A stretch of 43,573 bases of DNA. Source: Paludibacteraceae bacterium. GTDB lineage: Bacteria; Bacteroidota; Bacteroidia; Bacteroidales; Paludibacteraceae. Each line of letters starts with the position of its first letter. Position 1 is the first letter of the stretch. Of this stretch, positions 1-7,881 are shown one piece after another. The notes beneath the pieces were generated by a model. The model ran no database searches, had not been told where the DNA came from, and saw nothing but the letters and a program-made list of their open reading frames with translations. A program made the translations under genes and the position numbers. The DNA lies in assembly GCA_017446455.1 (NCBI GenBank), contig JAFSQV010000087.1, positions 1 through 43,573 on the forward strand. The letters run 5' to 3'.

Positions 1-1
1 C

Positions 2-349
2 GACTTGTTGTTCTATCATCGAGGTTTGCGCAGATTAGTGGCTATAGACTTGAAGTTGGGTAAGTTCAAGCCGGAACACGAAGGACAAATGCGGTTATAT
101 TTGCGCTATCTCAATCAAAACGAACGGCGCGAAGGCGAGGAGTCTCCGATAGGTCTGATTCTGTGCTCAGAGGGTAATACGGAGCATATTGAGTATTTAA
201 TGCTTGATGAAGACAGTCCGATTAAGGTGGCACAGTATTATACACAATTACCGGATAGGAAAGTCCTGGCAGAGAAACTTCAACGCGCCATAGCTATCGC
301 GCGGGAACATTATACCGAGCAACATCTGCAAGACAAAGAGACAGAATAG
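2..349 (+). CDS. YhcG-family PD-(D/E)XK nuclease domain protein, 3' part only
   Basis: The reading frame is open at the left edge, so only the C-terminal ~115 residues are present. The visible part matches the C-terminal nuclease domain of the YhcG/DUF1016 family: a hydrophobic strand with LLFYHR, then VAIDLKLGKFKPEHEGQM, which holds the D...DxK part of a PD-(D/E)XK active site, then SPIGLILC and an ELP-like TQLPDRKVLAEKL helix near the end. Family members are thought to act as DNA nucleases and are often found near restriction or mobile loci; the N-terminal DUF1016 domain would lie outside the window. A hairpin with a T-run follows at 387-406. The family call is from recognised sequence motifs; the cellular role is not established. 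Confidence 0.8.
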   Translation, partial: DLLFYHRGLRRLVAIDLKLGKFKPEHEGQMRLYLRYLNQNERREGEESPIGLILCSEGNTEHIEYLMLDEDSPIKVAQYYTQLPDRKVLAEKLQRAIAIAREHYTEQHLQDKETE

Positions 350-386
350 AACCTCTCCATAACACCGTTTGAAAGCGATTATTCCG

Positions 387-406
387 AAAGCGAAAGTCGC
401 TTTTTT
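387..406 (+). terminator. Probable intrinsic terminator after the YhcG-like gene
   Basis: A 7-bp perfect stem (AAAGCGA / TCGCTTT) with an AAG loop runs into six T residues, 38 bases after the stop codon of the nuclease gene. Confidence 0.65.
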
Positions 407-673
407 GTATGGAATTACTAGTCGAAAAACAATGGGTGTTGGCTATTGGGTTAGCCTATGCTCGCAAGGCCTCGAAAGAGGCAAAACGATCTTTGACATA
501 GTGAGAATAAAATAAGCATAAAAAAGGCAAAAAATGCCGAAAATGTATCGTTTGCGGATTAATCGAATGAAATAAAGGATTTCAAAATCACGGAATATAT
601 ACATAGTATATATAAGGTGGTGCGGGATACGAGATTACCCCGAGGTAATAAGCACTTTACCTCAACGCGCCTC
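407..673. other. Gene-less stretch with several small hairpins and a duplicated leader
   Basis: I see no convincing gene here. It holds small perfect hairpins: GGCTA/TAGCC at 441-456, GCCTC-GAAA-GAGGC at 469-482 (GNRA-type loop) and GGCA/TGCC near 523-535. Bases 492-515 repeat almost exactly the sequence just upstream of the giant adhesin start (1399-1421). From 617 onward there is a GC-richer segment with two mutually exclusive hairpins (ATTACC/GGTAAT and GAGGTAA/TTACCTC) that continues into the end of the minus-strand fragment. It is probably a remnant of rearranged surface-protein loci. Confidence 0.5.
492..515 (+). repeat. Copy A of the adhesin promoter/leader sequence
   Basis: Bases 492-515 match 1399-1421 at about 22 of 24 positions. 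Both start TTTGAC and end GAGAATAAAATAA. Copy B lies directly before the ATG of the giant adhesin; copy A has no gene behind it. This looks like a leftover 5' region of a lost or moved adhesin gene. Confidence 0.6.
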
Positions 674-725
674 TCACGGCTCTACACAAGGCCTCACGGG
701 CTCAAAAAGGGTGGTCCAAAAAAAC

Positions 726-748
726 GAACTATTTCCTGGAGCACTCGG
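726..748 (-). repeat. Inverted repeat arm, partner at 2360-2382
   Basis: 23 bases are identical to the reverse complement of 2360-2382, with weaker similarity continuing to about 707. Both arms encode PSAPGNSS in the same reading frame of their genes. The arms flank about 1.6 kb that contains both divergent start sites. Confidence 0.8.
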
Positions 749-1247
749 AGCGGAACAAACAGCAGTAGCAACATAGGTAACGATTACATTTCGCAGCGTC
801 GCTGAACCGGAAGCATCTAATCTAACAGAGGTCGGAGAAGTGCCTGATTTGGGAGTCCATGTGTTGGATGATATAGAACCGCCAGTAGGACTGCCTATTG
901 CATAACTAGATGTACTATTAAAGTATATACTTTTAATGGCATATCCAGAAGAGACTGTGAATGTTACGGTAGAGCCAGAATAAAAACGAAACTCCAAGGT
1001 TCCGCTCTTATTCCAACAACGGCAAGGTGTAGACGTGCCATCTGTAAATGTCATGGTTACATATCCTACTGTAAAAGCATAATCGTCATCCTCATCTAAA
1101 TCTACTCCTTTTCCTGCACTGGAGGGGGCGGTAATACCCCATGCAGTCCATTGGGAAGACGACGTGTAATCAAATGTTGCCGTAAGATCTGCTCCCCACA
1201 TCTGCCCAACTCCGAGGGTCAGGCATAGCAGGAGTGTAGTCAAAACA

Positions 1248-1291
1248 CGGCAACGACACGGAATCGACATGGAATCGGGTCGGGGTCGTTT
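1248..1291. repeat. 11-bp tandem repeat, four units
   Basis: Four degenerate units of 11 bases start at 1248, 1259, 1270 and 1281 (pattern YGGNAWCGACA). They encode the extended n-region of the truncated adhesin. Confidence 0.65.
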
Positions 1292-1429
1292 GCTGGTTAA
1301 TTCAGGGTTGAATCCTAAGCAATTAAGTAGTAAATTTGCTTTCATTGTTATGACGTTTTATATGTTCGTAATTATGCTTTAAGTTCTTGCTATGTTGATT
1401 TGACTAATGAGAATAAAATAACAAACGAT

Positions 1430-4400
1430 ATGAAAAATTTTAACTTGTTATCAAAAATGTGTAGTCCGGCAGCGGGCTGGCAGAGTAACGTCGTTAGGGT
1501 GAGGGATGGGCAACAACCAACAAACCTTCAACTTATCTCTAACTCATCTCTAACACTTACCCCGTTCCGCTTAGTTAAATGGGTGGCCGTTCTGTGCTTG
1601 CTTGTGACCCTCGGTGTCGGAAATGCGTGGGGAATTGTTGTTAAGGACACGATTACGCTTGCTGGATTTGGTAGTAAGTCTGACTCTAAGTACGTCGATT
1701 CAGAAACAACTGGTGCTACCAACAAAGGAATTGGGGCTAAAATGAATCACTGGAATCCTACAACAGGACAGATAAAGATGAATGGTGGTGGTTCGACATC
1801 AGCGACTGCTAATAGTAACTACTATGTTTTCAATTCAAGTGCGATGCCGGGATACATAACTAAGGTGGAGTTAATTATTACTGCAGGGACAACCACCGCA
1901 AGTTATTGTCGATTAGGTACATCAACGTCTGCTTCTATTACTTCAAATGTCGCCTGGGGTAGCAGTACAGCATCAACATTGTCATCCAGTATCCATTCTT
2001 GGACATTGAATGAAAGTGATAAGATAAAGTATTTCCGCATTAATTGGGCGAAGAATGGAGGCACGGTAAAAGCATCATATGTTGTAATTACTTACGTATA
2101 TCATACGGTTACTTATAATGGCAACGGGAATACAAGCGGTACAGTCCCTGCTGATGTGACTAAATACTTATACAATGCTGATGTTGACACAAAAGCCAAT
2201 TCCGGTTCGCTTGCAAAAACGGGATTTACTTTTAGCGGTTGGAATACCAAAGCCGATGGTACGGGAACGACATTTGCAGTAAGCACTTCAAAGGCTTTCA
2301 CAATTACAAAGGATACTACCTTATATGCAAAATGGGTCGCAGCTGCTTCTTGCGACGATCCGAGTGCTCCAGGAAATAGTTCCGTTTCTGGGACCGGGGT
2401 GACGATTAGTACTTCATCATCTTCGGCAAACTACGATATTTACTACAGCACAAGTTCTACTACGCCGACGACGCAAGAACCGACCGCAACAATCAGTAGC
2501 GGAAACTCCAAAGCCATCACCGGCCTAAGTTACGGAACAACGTATTACTACTGGATGCGTCAAAACTGCGGCGGAGGTTCAACCAGTAGTTGGGTAGTCG
2601 GAAGTCCGACATCGTTTACGACGACTGTTCCAGCACCAACAGGGGTGAGCGCAGGCTCGTTGAGTATGACAGGTGCAACGATTTCTATTACTGATGCTAA
2701 TGATGTTAATAATTACGACGTCTATTGTAGCACCAGCAGTGCTGCGCCGGATGGGAGCACCACTCCATCTGCTTCGGGAACCAGTAAAAGCATAGCCGTT
2801 ACAGGATTAACTTCCGGTGAGACTTATTACTATTGGGCTCGTGCGAAAGGTCCGAATGCAAAGAGTACCTGGTACGGTGGTTCTACATTTAAGACGCTGA
2901 CGCTGAGCAGCATATCGGTTTCAACAGCGCCAACAAAGACAAAATATCTAGTGGGCGATAACTTTGACCCGACAGGATTGGTTATTACTCGTACCTATAG
3001 CAATAGTACCAGCGACACGTATACATATTCCGGACATACCAGCGAGTTTAGTTTCTCGCCGGCAACGAATGCTGCATTAACTGCGTTGAACACGTCGGTA
3101 ACCATCACTTACGGCGGACAGACGGCAAGCCAAGCCATCAATGTTTATACCGTGACGGTGAATAAAGTGAACATGAGCGGAACGGCTATCACGAATGCGA
3201 GCGTAACGGCTACTTGTTCGGGACGTACCTTGTCCCAGAGCGTGGGCTCGACAAATTACAAGTTCAACTCATGGAATGTAACGGCAGGTGGTGTAACTGT
3301 TTCGACGAATACCATTACCGGTACGCCGACAGGCAATGTGACTATCAATGCAAAGTTCCATGACCCGATTACGGTAACATGGAAAGTGGGTTCTGGCGCT
3401 GCGAGCGGCGGAACAGGCGAAGTAAAATATGGCACGGCTATTACTGCACTACCTTCCACTCCCGCGGACAATGCGTTGGCAAGTTGCGGAACGAACAAGT
3501 TCATGGGTTGGACAGCATTAGGCGAATTAAAGGGCACTGGTAACGATGCCCCGGCTGATTTGTTTACCACGGTAGGCGGCGCAGCTAATTTGACAACAAA
3601 TACGACCTATAGAGCGGTGTTTGCAAGTTCCACGAGTGGAGCAGCGGCAGGAACAACAATATATTCGGAAGATTTTAGCGGTTATTCTGCTGATGATCAG
3701 CCGAATGGAAGCATAACAAACAGCCATACGGGTACGACTGTTTATGGAGGAAACACATTGACATATTCTTATAGTGATGGTAGCGGTACAACAAAAATAT
3801 ATGCAGCTAATCTTGCTGGTGGAACATCGCCCGAATTATTGATTGCAAAATATAGTGGATATTTCCAGATTGCGGGTATTCCGACAGGCAATGCAGATTC
3901 TTTAACAATAACATATAAGCAAAACGGCCAGTCATTAACACCTTCTATTTCTGAAACAGGGTATAGTGGAACAGGTTTGGGAACCAGTTCAAGCTCATCT
4001 GGTACAAGAACCATACATATTAAGGTAGGTTCTGCCAGTGCATTTACGTTGAAATTAACCGGTCCTTCTGGTAATAATAATGTTCGATTGGATGATATTT
4101 TAATTACCGTTAAAAAGGCAGGTATAACCTATGCAGATTACCAAACGGGTTGCTGTGAGGCACCGGGAACGGCATTGAGTATCACAAGTGCGAACAGCGT
4201 TGCGACAGGTGGAACGGTTAGTCTGACGAGTACAGGCGGTAACGGAGGAACAGTGACATGGTCGGTAGTGAACGGAACAGGTTCTGCGACTATTGAAGGA
4301 ACAACACTGACGGCAGGAACAGTAGGAACCGTAACCGTAAAAGCGCATCAGGATGCGAATACAGTATTAGGTACTGAATACTGTGCACAAGATGCAGAAC

Positions 4401-7400
4401 AAGCGTTTACTGTTGTTTCCTCTACAGTGAATGTAACCGGTGTAGAGGTTAGTCCGACAAGCAAAGCTATTGTACCGGGCGAGACGTTCGATATCACGCC
4501 GACCATATCACCGAGTAATGCAACAGACAAATCGGTTAGTTGGACATCGAGCGCGAGTGACAAAGCGTCTGTAAGTAGCGGAACGGTAACTGGTGTTGCT
4601 GCGGGTACAGCAACAATCACTTGTACAACCACAGACGGAAGTCATACTGCAACGACAGCGGTGACGGTTTATGCAGTAACGATGCTGGCTACTGATGAAG
4701 ACGGCAACGCAATAGGAGTAGGCGGTCCGGGTGCTCCGAGCCGCACGGGCGCAAGTATCAGTCCTGCTGCGGATGCGGGTAATTATGTATTCAAAGAGTG
4801 GGCTATCAGCGGTGCAAGTTTAGGTAGCAGTGCAAGCACGAAAGCGAACACGATCACAAATCCGACTGGTGCAGTTACAGTTACCGCTAAGTATTACAAG
4901 CCACGCGTGGTTAAATGGAGTGTGAACGGCAATGATAGTTATACTGCCGGTGGAGCAACAACGGCTGTAGCCTATAACGGAACGATAAGCACTGTGCCGA
5001 CAGATCCGAGCGGATTAGCTTGCGCGGGTACGTTTGTTGCATGGACAGACGCTACGCATAATAACGGGCAGACAGCAAAGGATGATGACAGTTACTACGA
5101 AAGTAAACTGTTCACCGACGCAGGTGACTTCCCGAATATCACAGCCGAGACAACAACATTCTATGCAGTGTTTGCTGAGGGGGGCGAAGCTGCTGTGAAT
5201 ACAACGATGTGGAGTGAAAATTGGACAGGGGTTACATCTGGCAAGAAACCCAGCGAGTACGATGGTACTGGCAGAACAGTATATAATGGAGGGTCGGTTA
5301 CTTATACAGAAAGTGGTAGTGATTGCAATGTAAAAGCAGAATATTACGCAGGAGGAAGTTCTCCAGAATTATATATTAAAGGTGGAGAATGGTGGAATAT
5401 CGCCTCTATACCGACCGGTGGTGCAGCTACACTGACATTAACATATATGTCCAACAACGATGCCGACGTTACAACCACAACCAAGAATGTAGCAGTCGGT
5501 ACCACATCTTCCAGCGGGAACTCCCGTAGTCGTACGATTACGATTAGCGGAGATGTAAGTTATTTTGACTTAAAGTTTGCAAAATCCAGCAATACGCGTG
5601 TTGATAATGTTCTCCTTAAAGTAGCATCGGTTAGTTTGACTAATTATGTTACTGAGTGCGATCCGAATATTGTAAAAGTGACGTACAATGCGAATAGTGG
5701 TACGACGAGTTGTACAAATACGACAACGGATAAGACAGAGGACTTCACCGTTTGTTCGACTGAGCCGACACGTGATTACTATACGTTTGCAGGATGGTTG
5801 TGCAGCGCAGATGATGAGGTTTATGAAGCAAGTGCAACGATCGACGATGCAGTTATTGATGCAGACTTCACGCTGACTGCACAATGGACACCGGTGCCTT
5901 ATAGTATTACGTACGAGTTAGACGGTGGAACGAACAATGTAGGTAACCCTGCGACGTACAATGTAACAACAGCGACGATTACTTTGCAGGACCCGACTAA
6001 GGGACATGATCGTTTTGAAGGATGGTACTCGACCTATTCGGCCGGCGTTTATTCGGATCCAGTGACAGAGATCCCGCTCGGCTCGCATGACAATATTACG
6101 TTGTATGCGAAATGGACGGAGCGACATGAGATAGTATTCGATTACACGGAAAGCGCAAGTAGCGGAACCACCACTATTTACCGTGCAGACGATGAAGACC
6201 TGAGTGCTTCTGTTGCCGGTCAAGGTTCAGTACCGAGTGACCCGAGTGCACCGAGTGCTTGCAGCGCCAAAGTGTTTGTGGGCTGGAGCGAGAGCACGAT
6301 TGACGATGAGACAGATGACGAGCCCGCAGACTTGATGAAACCTGCTGCCGGAACGGTAGATGAGGACAAGCACTACTATGCCGTTTGGGCAACAGGCAGC
6401 AGTGTTCCCGGTCCAGTAACTGTGTTTGAAGATGCATTGTACGGAAAAGCAGCAAATAATACAACCTTTAGTACTTATGGAAGTTGGAAGAGTTTTGGTT
6501 ATGTATATGGAAGAGGAATTTCCACGGAAGGTGTACGTGTATCAAGTGGAGACTACGCAGGCTATCTCCAACTTAAAGCAGGTTTAGATGGATTGGCTTC
6601 AGTAGACACCATCAAGTTCAAGATTATGAAATATGGAGACGAGACTGCAACTATCACGTTAAGTTCTTATTCTGGAAACGGAACCTATGATGATGCGACC
6701 TCTGTAACATTTACAGCTTCCAGTAAGTCTGCATGGGAAGAGAAAACTTGTATTCTTAGAGATGCAGATGCAACCACCGATATTTCATTTGAAGGCGTAG
6801 CAAAAAATCGTATTTTCTTAAAAGACATTAAAATTACAAAAGCAGGCATGGTCACCAAATATACCGGCTACGCCACTTCTTGCTGTGCGACGAAGGTGAC
6901 GTTGAGTCAGAATAGCCCGTCAAACGGAACGATTGAATTTGGTAAGACGAAAGTAGGTACGTGTGGCGATAAGGAAGTTTCTCTGACGATTACTCCGGCG
7001 GTGGGATATCAGTTGCATACCTATGAAGTTGCAACGGGTAGCGGAAAGGTAGCCACGAAGAGTGTTAACCCGGCTATCTCGCTGGATAATAACAGCAGTG
7101 CGGCGCAAAACATCACACTGACCTTCGCGGATGAGGCTAACGGTGCTTATGATGTGACCGCAAGCTTTAGCCTGATGACCGTAACGAGTTGGACGTGGAC
7201 GATGCACGATGGCGGTGGAGCAATTCCGGATCCGCTGAACTTGTACGTTGGGCAGAGAGCACGTCTGGATGTGGCTTATACGCCGAGCGGTGTGGATGCA
7301 AGTAAGAAGACCTATACGCGCGACAAAACCAGTACATACATTAACTGGGTTGGATCACTCTATTCGGGATACTCGACTATCGAAGGTAGGGCTTCGACGG

Positions 7401-7834
7401 GTGAGAATACCACACCGGTGACCTTTACCCATGCAGATGGTCCGGAGACCATTGTGAATGTCAAAGTGCTGCCGTTGCCGTTGACGCATTTCGAGGATTT
7501 GGTTCACGGCAAAGCGTTTGCGGACGTAGAAGCAACGCTTGTGGACAATGCATTAAGTGCAACGAAGACCACGCCGACGAGCGACGATTGGACAACTCCT
7601 AATGCGAACACGTGTGAGGAGAACCACCTGCACTTGGTAGGTTGGATTCGAGAAGATTGGCCGGCATTGGTGGCTTATCTGAACGGCACAGGCGATGCTC
7701 CGGCTACGACGGCAATTGTCGGTGCGGGCAATGATGGGTCGGGTAACGCATACTTCTTCGCGCCGAACGCAAGTATCAATGTACAGACATTCGACGGCGT
7801 GACATTCTACGCTGTTTGGGCAGAAATTAAATAA
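1430..7834 (+). CDS. Giant secreted adhesin-like protein with InlB, Big and FN3-like repeats
   Basis: About 2134 residues. I chose the ATG at 1430 over the upstream in-frame TTG at 1400, which has no supporting signal. The n-region is long (~45 residues) and partly built from 11-bp repeats; the signal core WVAVLCLLVTLGVGNAWG follows. Modules in order (approximate residues): an N-terminal beta domain (70-225); an InlB B-repeat/Listeria-Bacteroides repeat with GFTFSGWNTKADGTG and LYAKW (226-302); two FN3-like domains with YYYW (308-490); a Big_3-like domain (492-573); a beta-sandwich module twice, with EDFSGYS and SENWTG; a Big_2 domain with VTGVEVSPTSKAI (999-1083); two InlB repeats (about 1417-1562); and a final InlB-like unit ending FYAVWAEIK. 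It probably acts at the cell surface in adhesion or polysaccharide contact. Unlike the next protein it lacks the C-terminal sorting-like tail, so its anchoring is unclear. A 47-base gap holding 7-bp repeats separates it from the next gene. Confidence 0.8.
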   Translation: MKNFNLLSKMCSPAAGWQSNVVRVRDGQQPTNLQLISNSSLTLTPFRLVKWVAVLCLLVTLGVGNAWGIVVKDTITLAGFGSKSDSKYVDSETTGATNKGIGAKMNHWNPTTGQIKMNGGGSTSATANSNYYVFNSSAMPGYITKVELIITAGTTTASYCRLGTSTSASITSNVAWGSSTASTLSSSIHSWTLNESDKIKYFRINWAKNGGTVKASYVVITYVYHTVTYNGNGNTSGTVPADVTKYLYNADVDTKANSGSLAKTGFTFSGWNTKADGTGTTFAVSTSKAFTITKDTTLYAKWVAAASCDDPSAPGNSSVSGTGVTISTSSSSANYDIYYSTSSTTPTTQEPTATISSGNSKAITGLSYGTTYYYWMRQNCGGGSTSSWVVGSPTSFTTTVPAPTGVSAGSLSMTGATISITDANDVNNYDVYCSTSSAAPDGSTTPSASGTSKSIAVTGLTSGETYYYWARAKGPNAKSTWYGGSTFKTLTLSSISVSTAPTKTKYLVGDNFDPTGLVITRTYSNSTSDTYTYSGHTSEFSFSPATNAALTALNTSVTITYGGQTASQAINVYTVTVNKVNMSGTAITNASVTATCSGRTLSQSVGSTNYKFNSWNVTAGGVTVSTNTITGTPTGNVTINAKFHDPITVTWKVGSGAASGGTGEVKYGTAITALPSTPADNALASCGTNKFMGWTALGELKGTGNDAPADLFTTVGGAANLTTNTTYRAVFASSTSGAAAGTTIYSEDFSGYSADDQPNGSITNSHTGTTVYGGNTLTYSYSDGSGTTKIYAANLAGGTSPELLIAKYSGYFQIAGIPTGNADSLTITYKQNGQSLTPSISETGYSGTGLGTSSSSSGTRTIHIKVGSASAFTLKLTGPSGNNNVRLDDILITVKKAGITYADYQTGCCEAPGTALSITSANSVATGGTVSLTSTGGNGGTVTWSVVNGTGSATIEGTTLTAGTVGTVTVKAHQDANTVLGTEYCAQDAEQAFTVVSSTVNVTGVEVSPTSKAIVPGETFDITPTISPSNATDKSVSWTSSASDKASVSSGTVTGVAAGTATITCTTTDGSHTATTAVTVYAVTMLATDEDGNAIGVGGPGAPSRTGASISPAADAGNYVFKEWAISGASLGSSASTKANTITNPTGAVTVTAKYYKPRVVKWSVNGNDSYTAGGATTAVAYNGTISTVPTDPSGLACAGTFVAWTDATHNNGQTAKDDDSYYESKLFTDAGDFPNITAETTTFYAVFAEGGEAAVNTTMWSENWTGVTSGKKPSEYDGTGRTVYNGGSVTYTESGSDCNVKAEYYAGGSSPELYIKGGEWWNIASIPTGGAATLTLTYMSNNDADVTTTTKNVAVGTTSSSGNSRSRTITISGDVSYFDLKFAKSSNTRVDNVLLKVASVSLTNYVTECDPNIVKVTYNANSGTTSCTNTTTDKTEDFTVCSTEPTRDYYTFAGWLCSADDEVYEASATIDDAVIDADFTLTAQWTPVPYSITYELDGGTNNVGNPATYNVTTATITLQDPTKGHDRFEGWYSTYSAGVYSDPVTEIPLGSHDNITLYAKWTERHEIVFDYTESASSGTTTIYRADDEDLSASVAGQGSVPSDPSAPSACSAKVFVGWSESTIDDETDDEPADLMKPAAGTVDEDKHYYAVWATGSSVPGPVTVFEDALYGKAANNTTFSTYGSWKSFGYVYGRGISTEGVRVSSGDYAGYLQLKAGLDGLASVDTIKFKIMKYGDETATITLSSYSGNGTYDDATSVTFTASSKSAWEEKTCILRDADATTDISFEGVAKNRIFLKDIKITKAGMVTKYTGYATSCCATKVTLSQNSPSNGTIEFGKTKVGTCGDKEVSLTITPAVGYQLHTYEVATGSGKVATKSVNPAISLDNNSSAAQNITLTFADEANGAYDVTASFSLMTVTSWTWTMHDGGGAIPDPLNLYVGQRARLDVAYTPSGVDASKKTYTRDKTSTYINWVGSLYSGYSTIEGRASTGENTTPVTFTHADGPETIVNVKVLPLPLTHFEDLVHGKAFADVEATLVDNALSATKTTPTSDDWTTPNANTCEENHLHLVGWIREDWPALVAYLNGTGDAPATTAIVGAGNDGSGNAYFFAPNASINVQTFDGVTFYAVWAEIK
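1532..1553. repeat. 11-bp tandem repeat, two units
   Basis: Two units differing at one base (CTYATCTCTAA) lie in the n-region of the giant adhesin signal peptide. The position parallels the four-unit array in the truncated paralogue. Confidence 0.5.
2360..2382 (+). repeat. Inverted repeat arm, partner at 726-748
   Basis: This is the perfect 23-base match to the inverted fragment. It lies at the junction between the first InlB repeat and the first FN3-like domain of the giant adhesin. Confidence 0.8.
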
Positions 7835-7840
7835 TAATCG

Positions 7841-7868
7841 AATTGAAAAATGAAAATTGAAAAATGAA
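7841..7868. repeat. Heptamer array, four units
   Basis: AATTGAA and AAATGAA alternate over four 7-base units, filling most of the gap between the two adhesin genes and running into the start region of the second. Confidence 0.75.
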
Positions 7869-7881
7869 AGGAGAATTTATT

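Larger units (their letters stand above)
674..1345 (-). pseudogene. Truncated, inverted adhesin gene (N-terminal cassette)
   Basis: This is the N-terminal part of a surface protein related to the adjacent giant adhesin. It has an unusually long n-region (about 33 residues), then a hydrophobic signal core TLLLCLTLGVGQMWGA that closely matches the neighbour (LCLLVTLGVGNAWG). A ~150-residue beta-rich, Ser/Thr/Gly-rich domain follows, ending in CSAPSAPGNSS. The last motif equals CDDPSAPGNSS of the giant adhesin at DNA level (23 identical bases, 726-748 against 2360-2382, inverted). Homology fades at about base 707, after which the frame runs only ~12 unrelated residues to a stop, so the rest of the protein is missing. 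The n-region is encoded by four 11-bp tandem units (1248-1291). The start at 1345 (MKAN) matches the start of the second adhesin. It may be a decayed paralogue or a silent donor cassette. Confidence 0.7.

Noticed and set aside
407..620. tracrRNA or small structured RNA gene
   Set aside because: Several small hairpins are present, but no promoter, terminator or repeat match was seen to support a defined RNA gene.
617..805. 62-residue plus-strand open frame
   Set aside because: It overlaps the adhesin fragment on the other strand, is basic and low complexity, with no homology signal.
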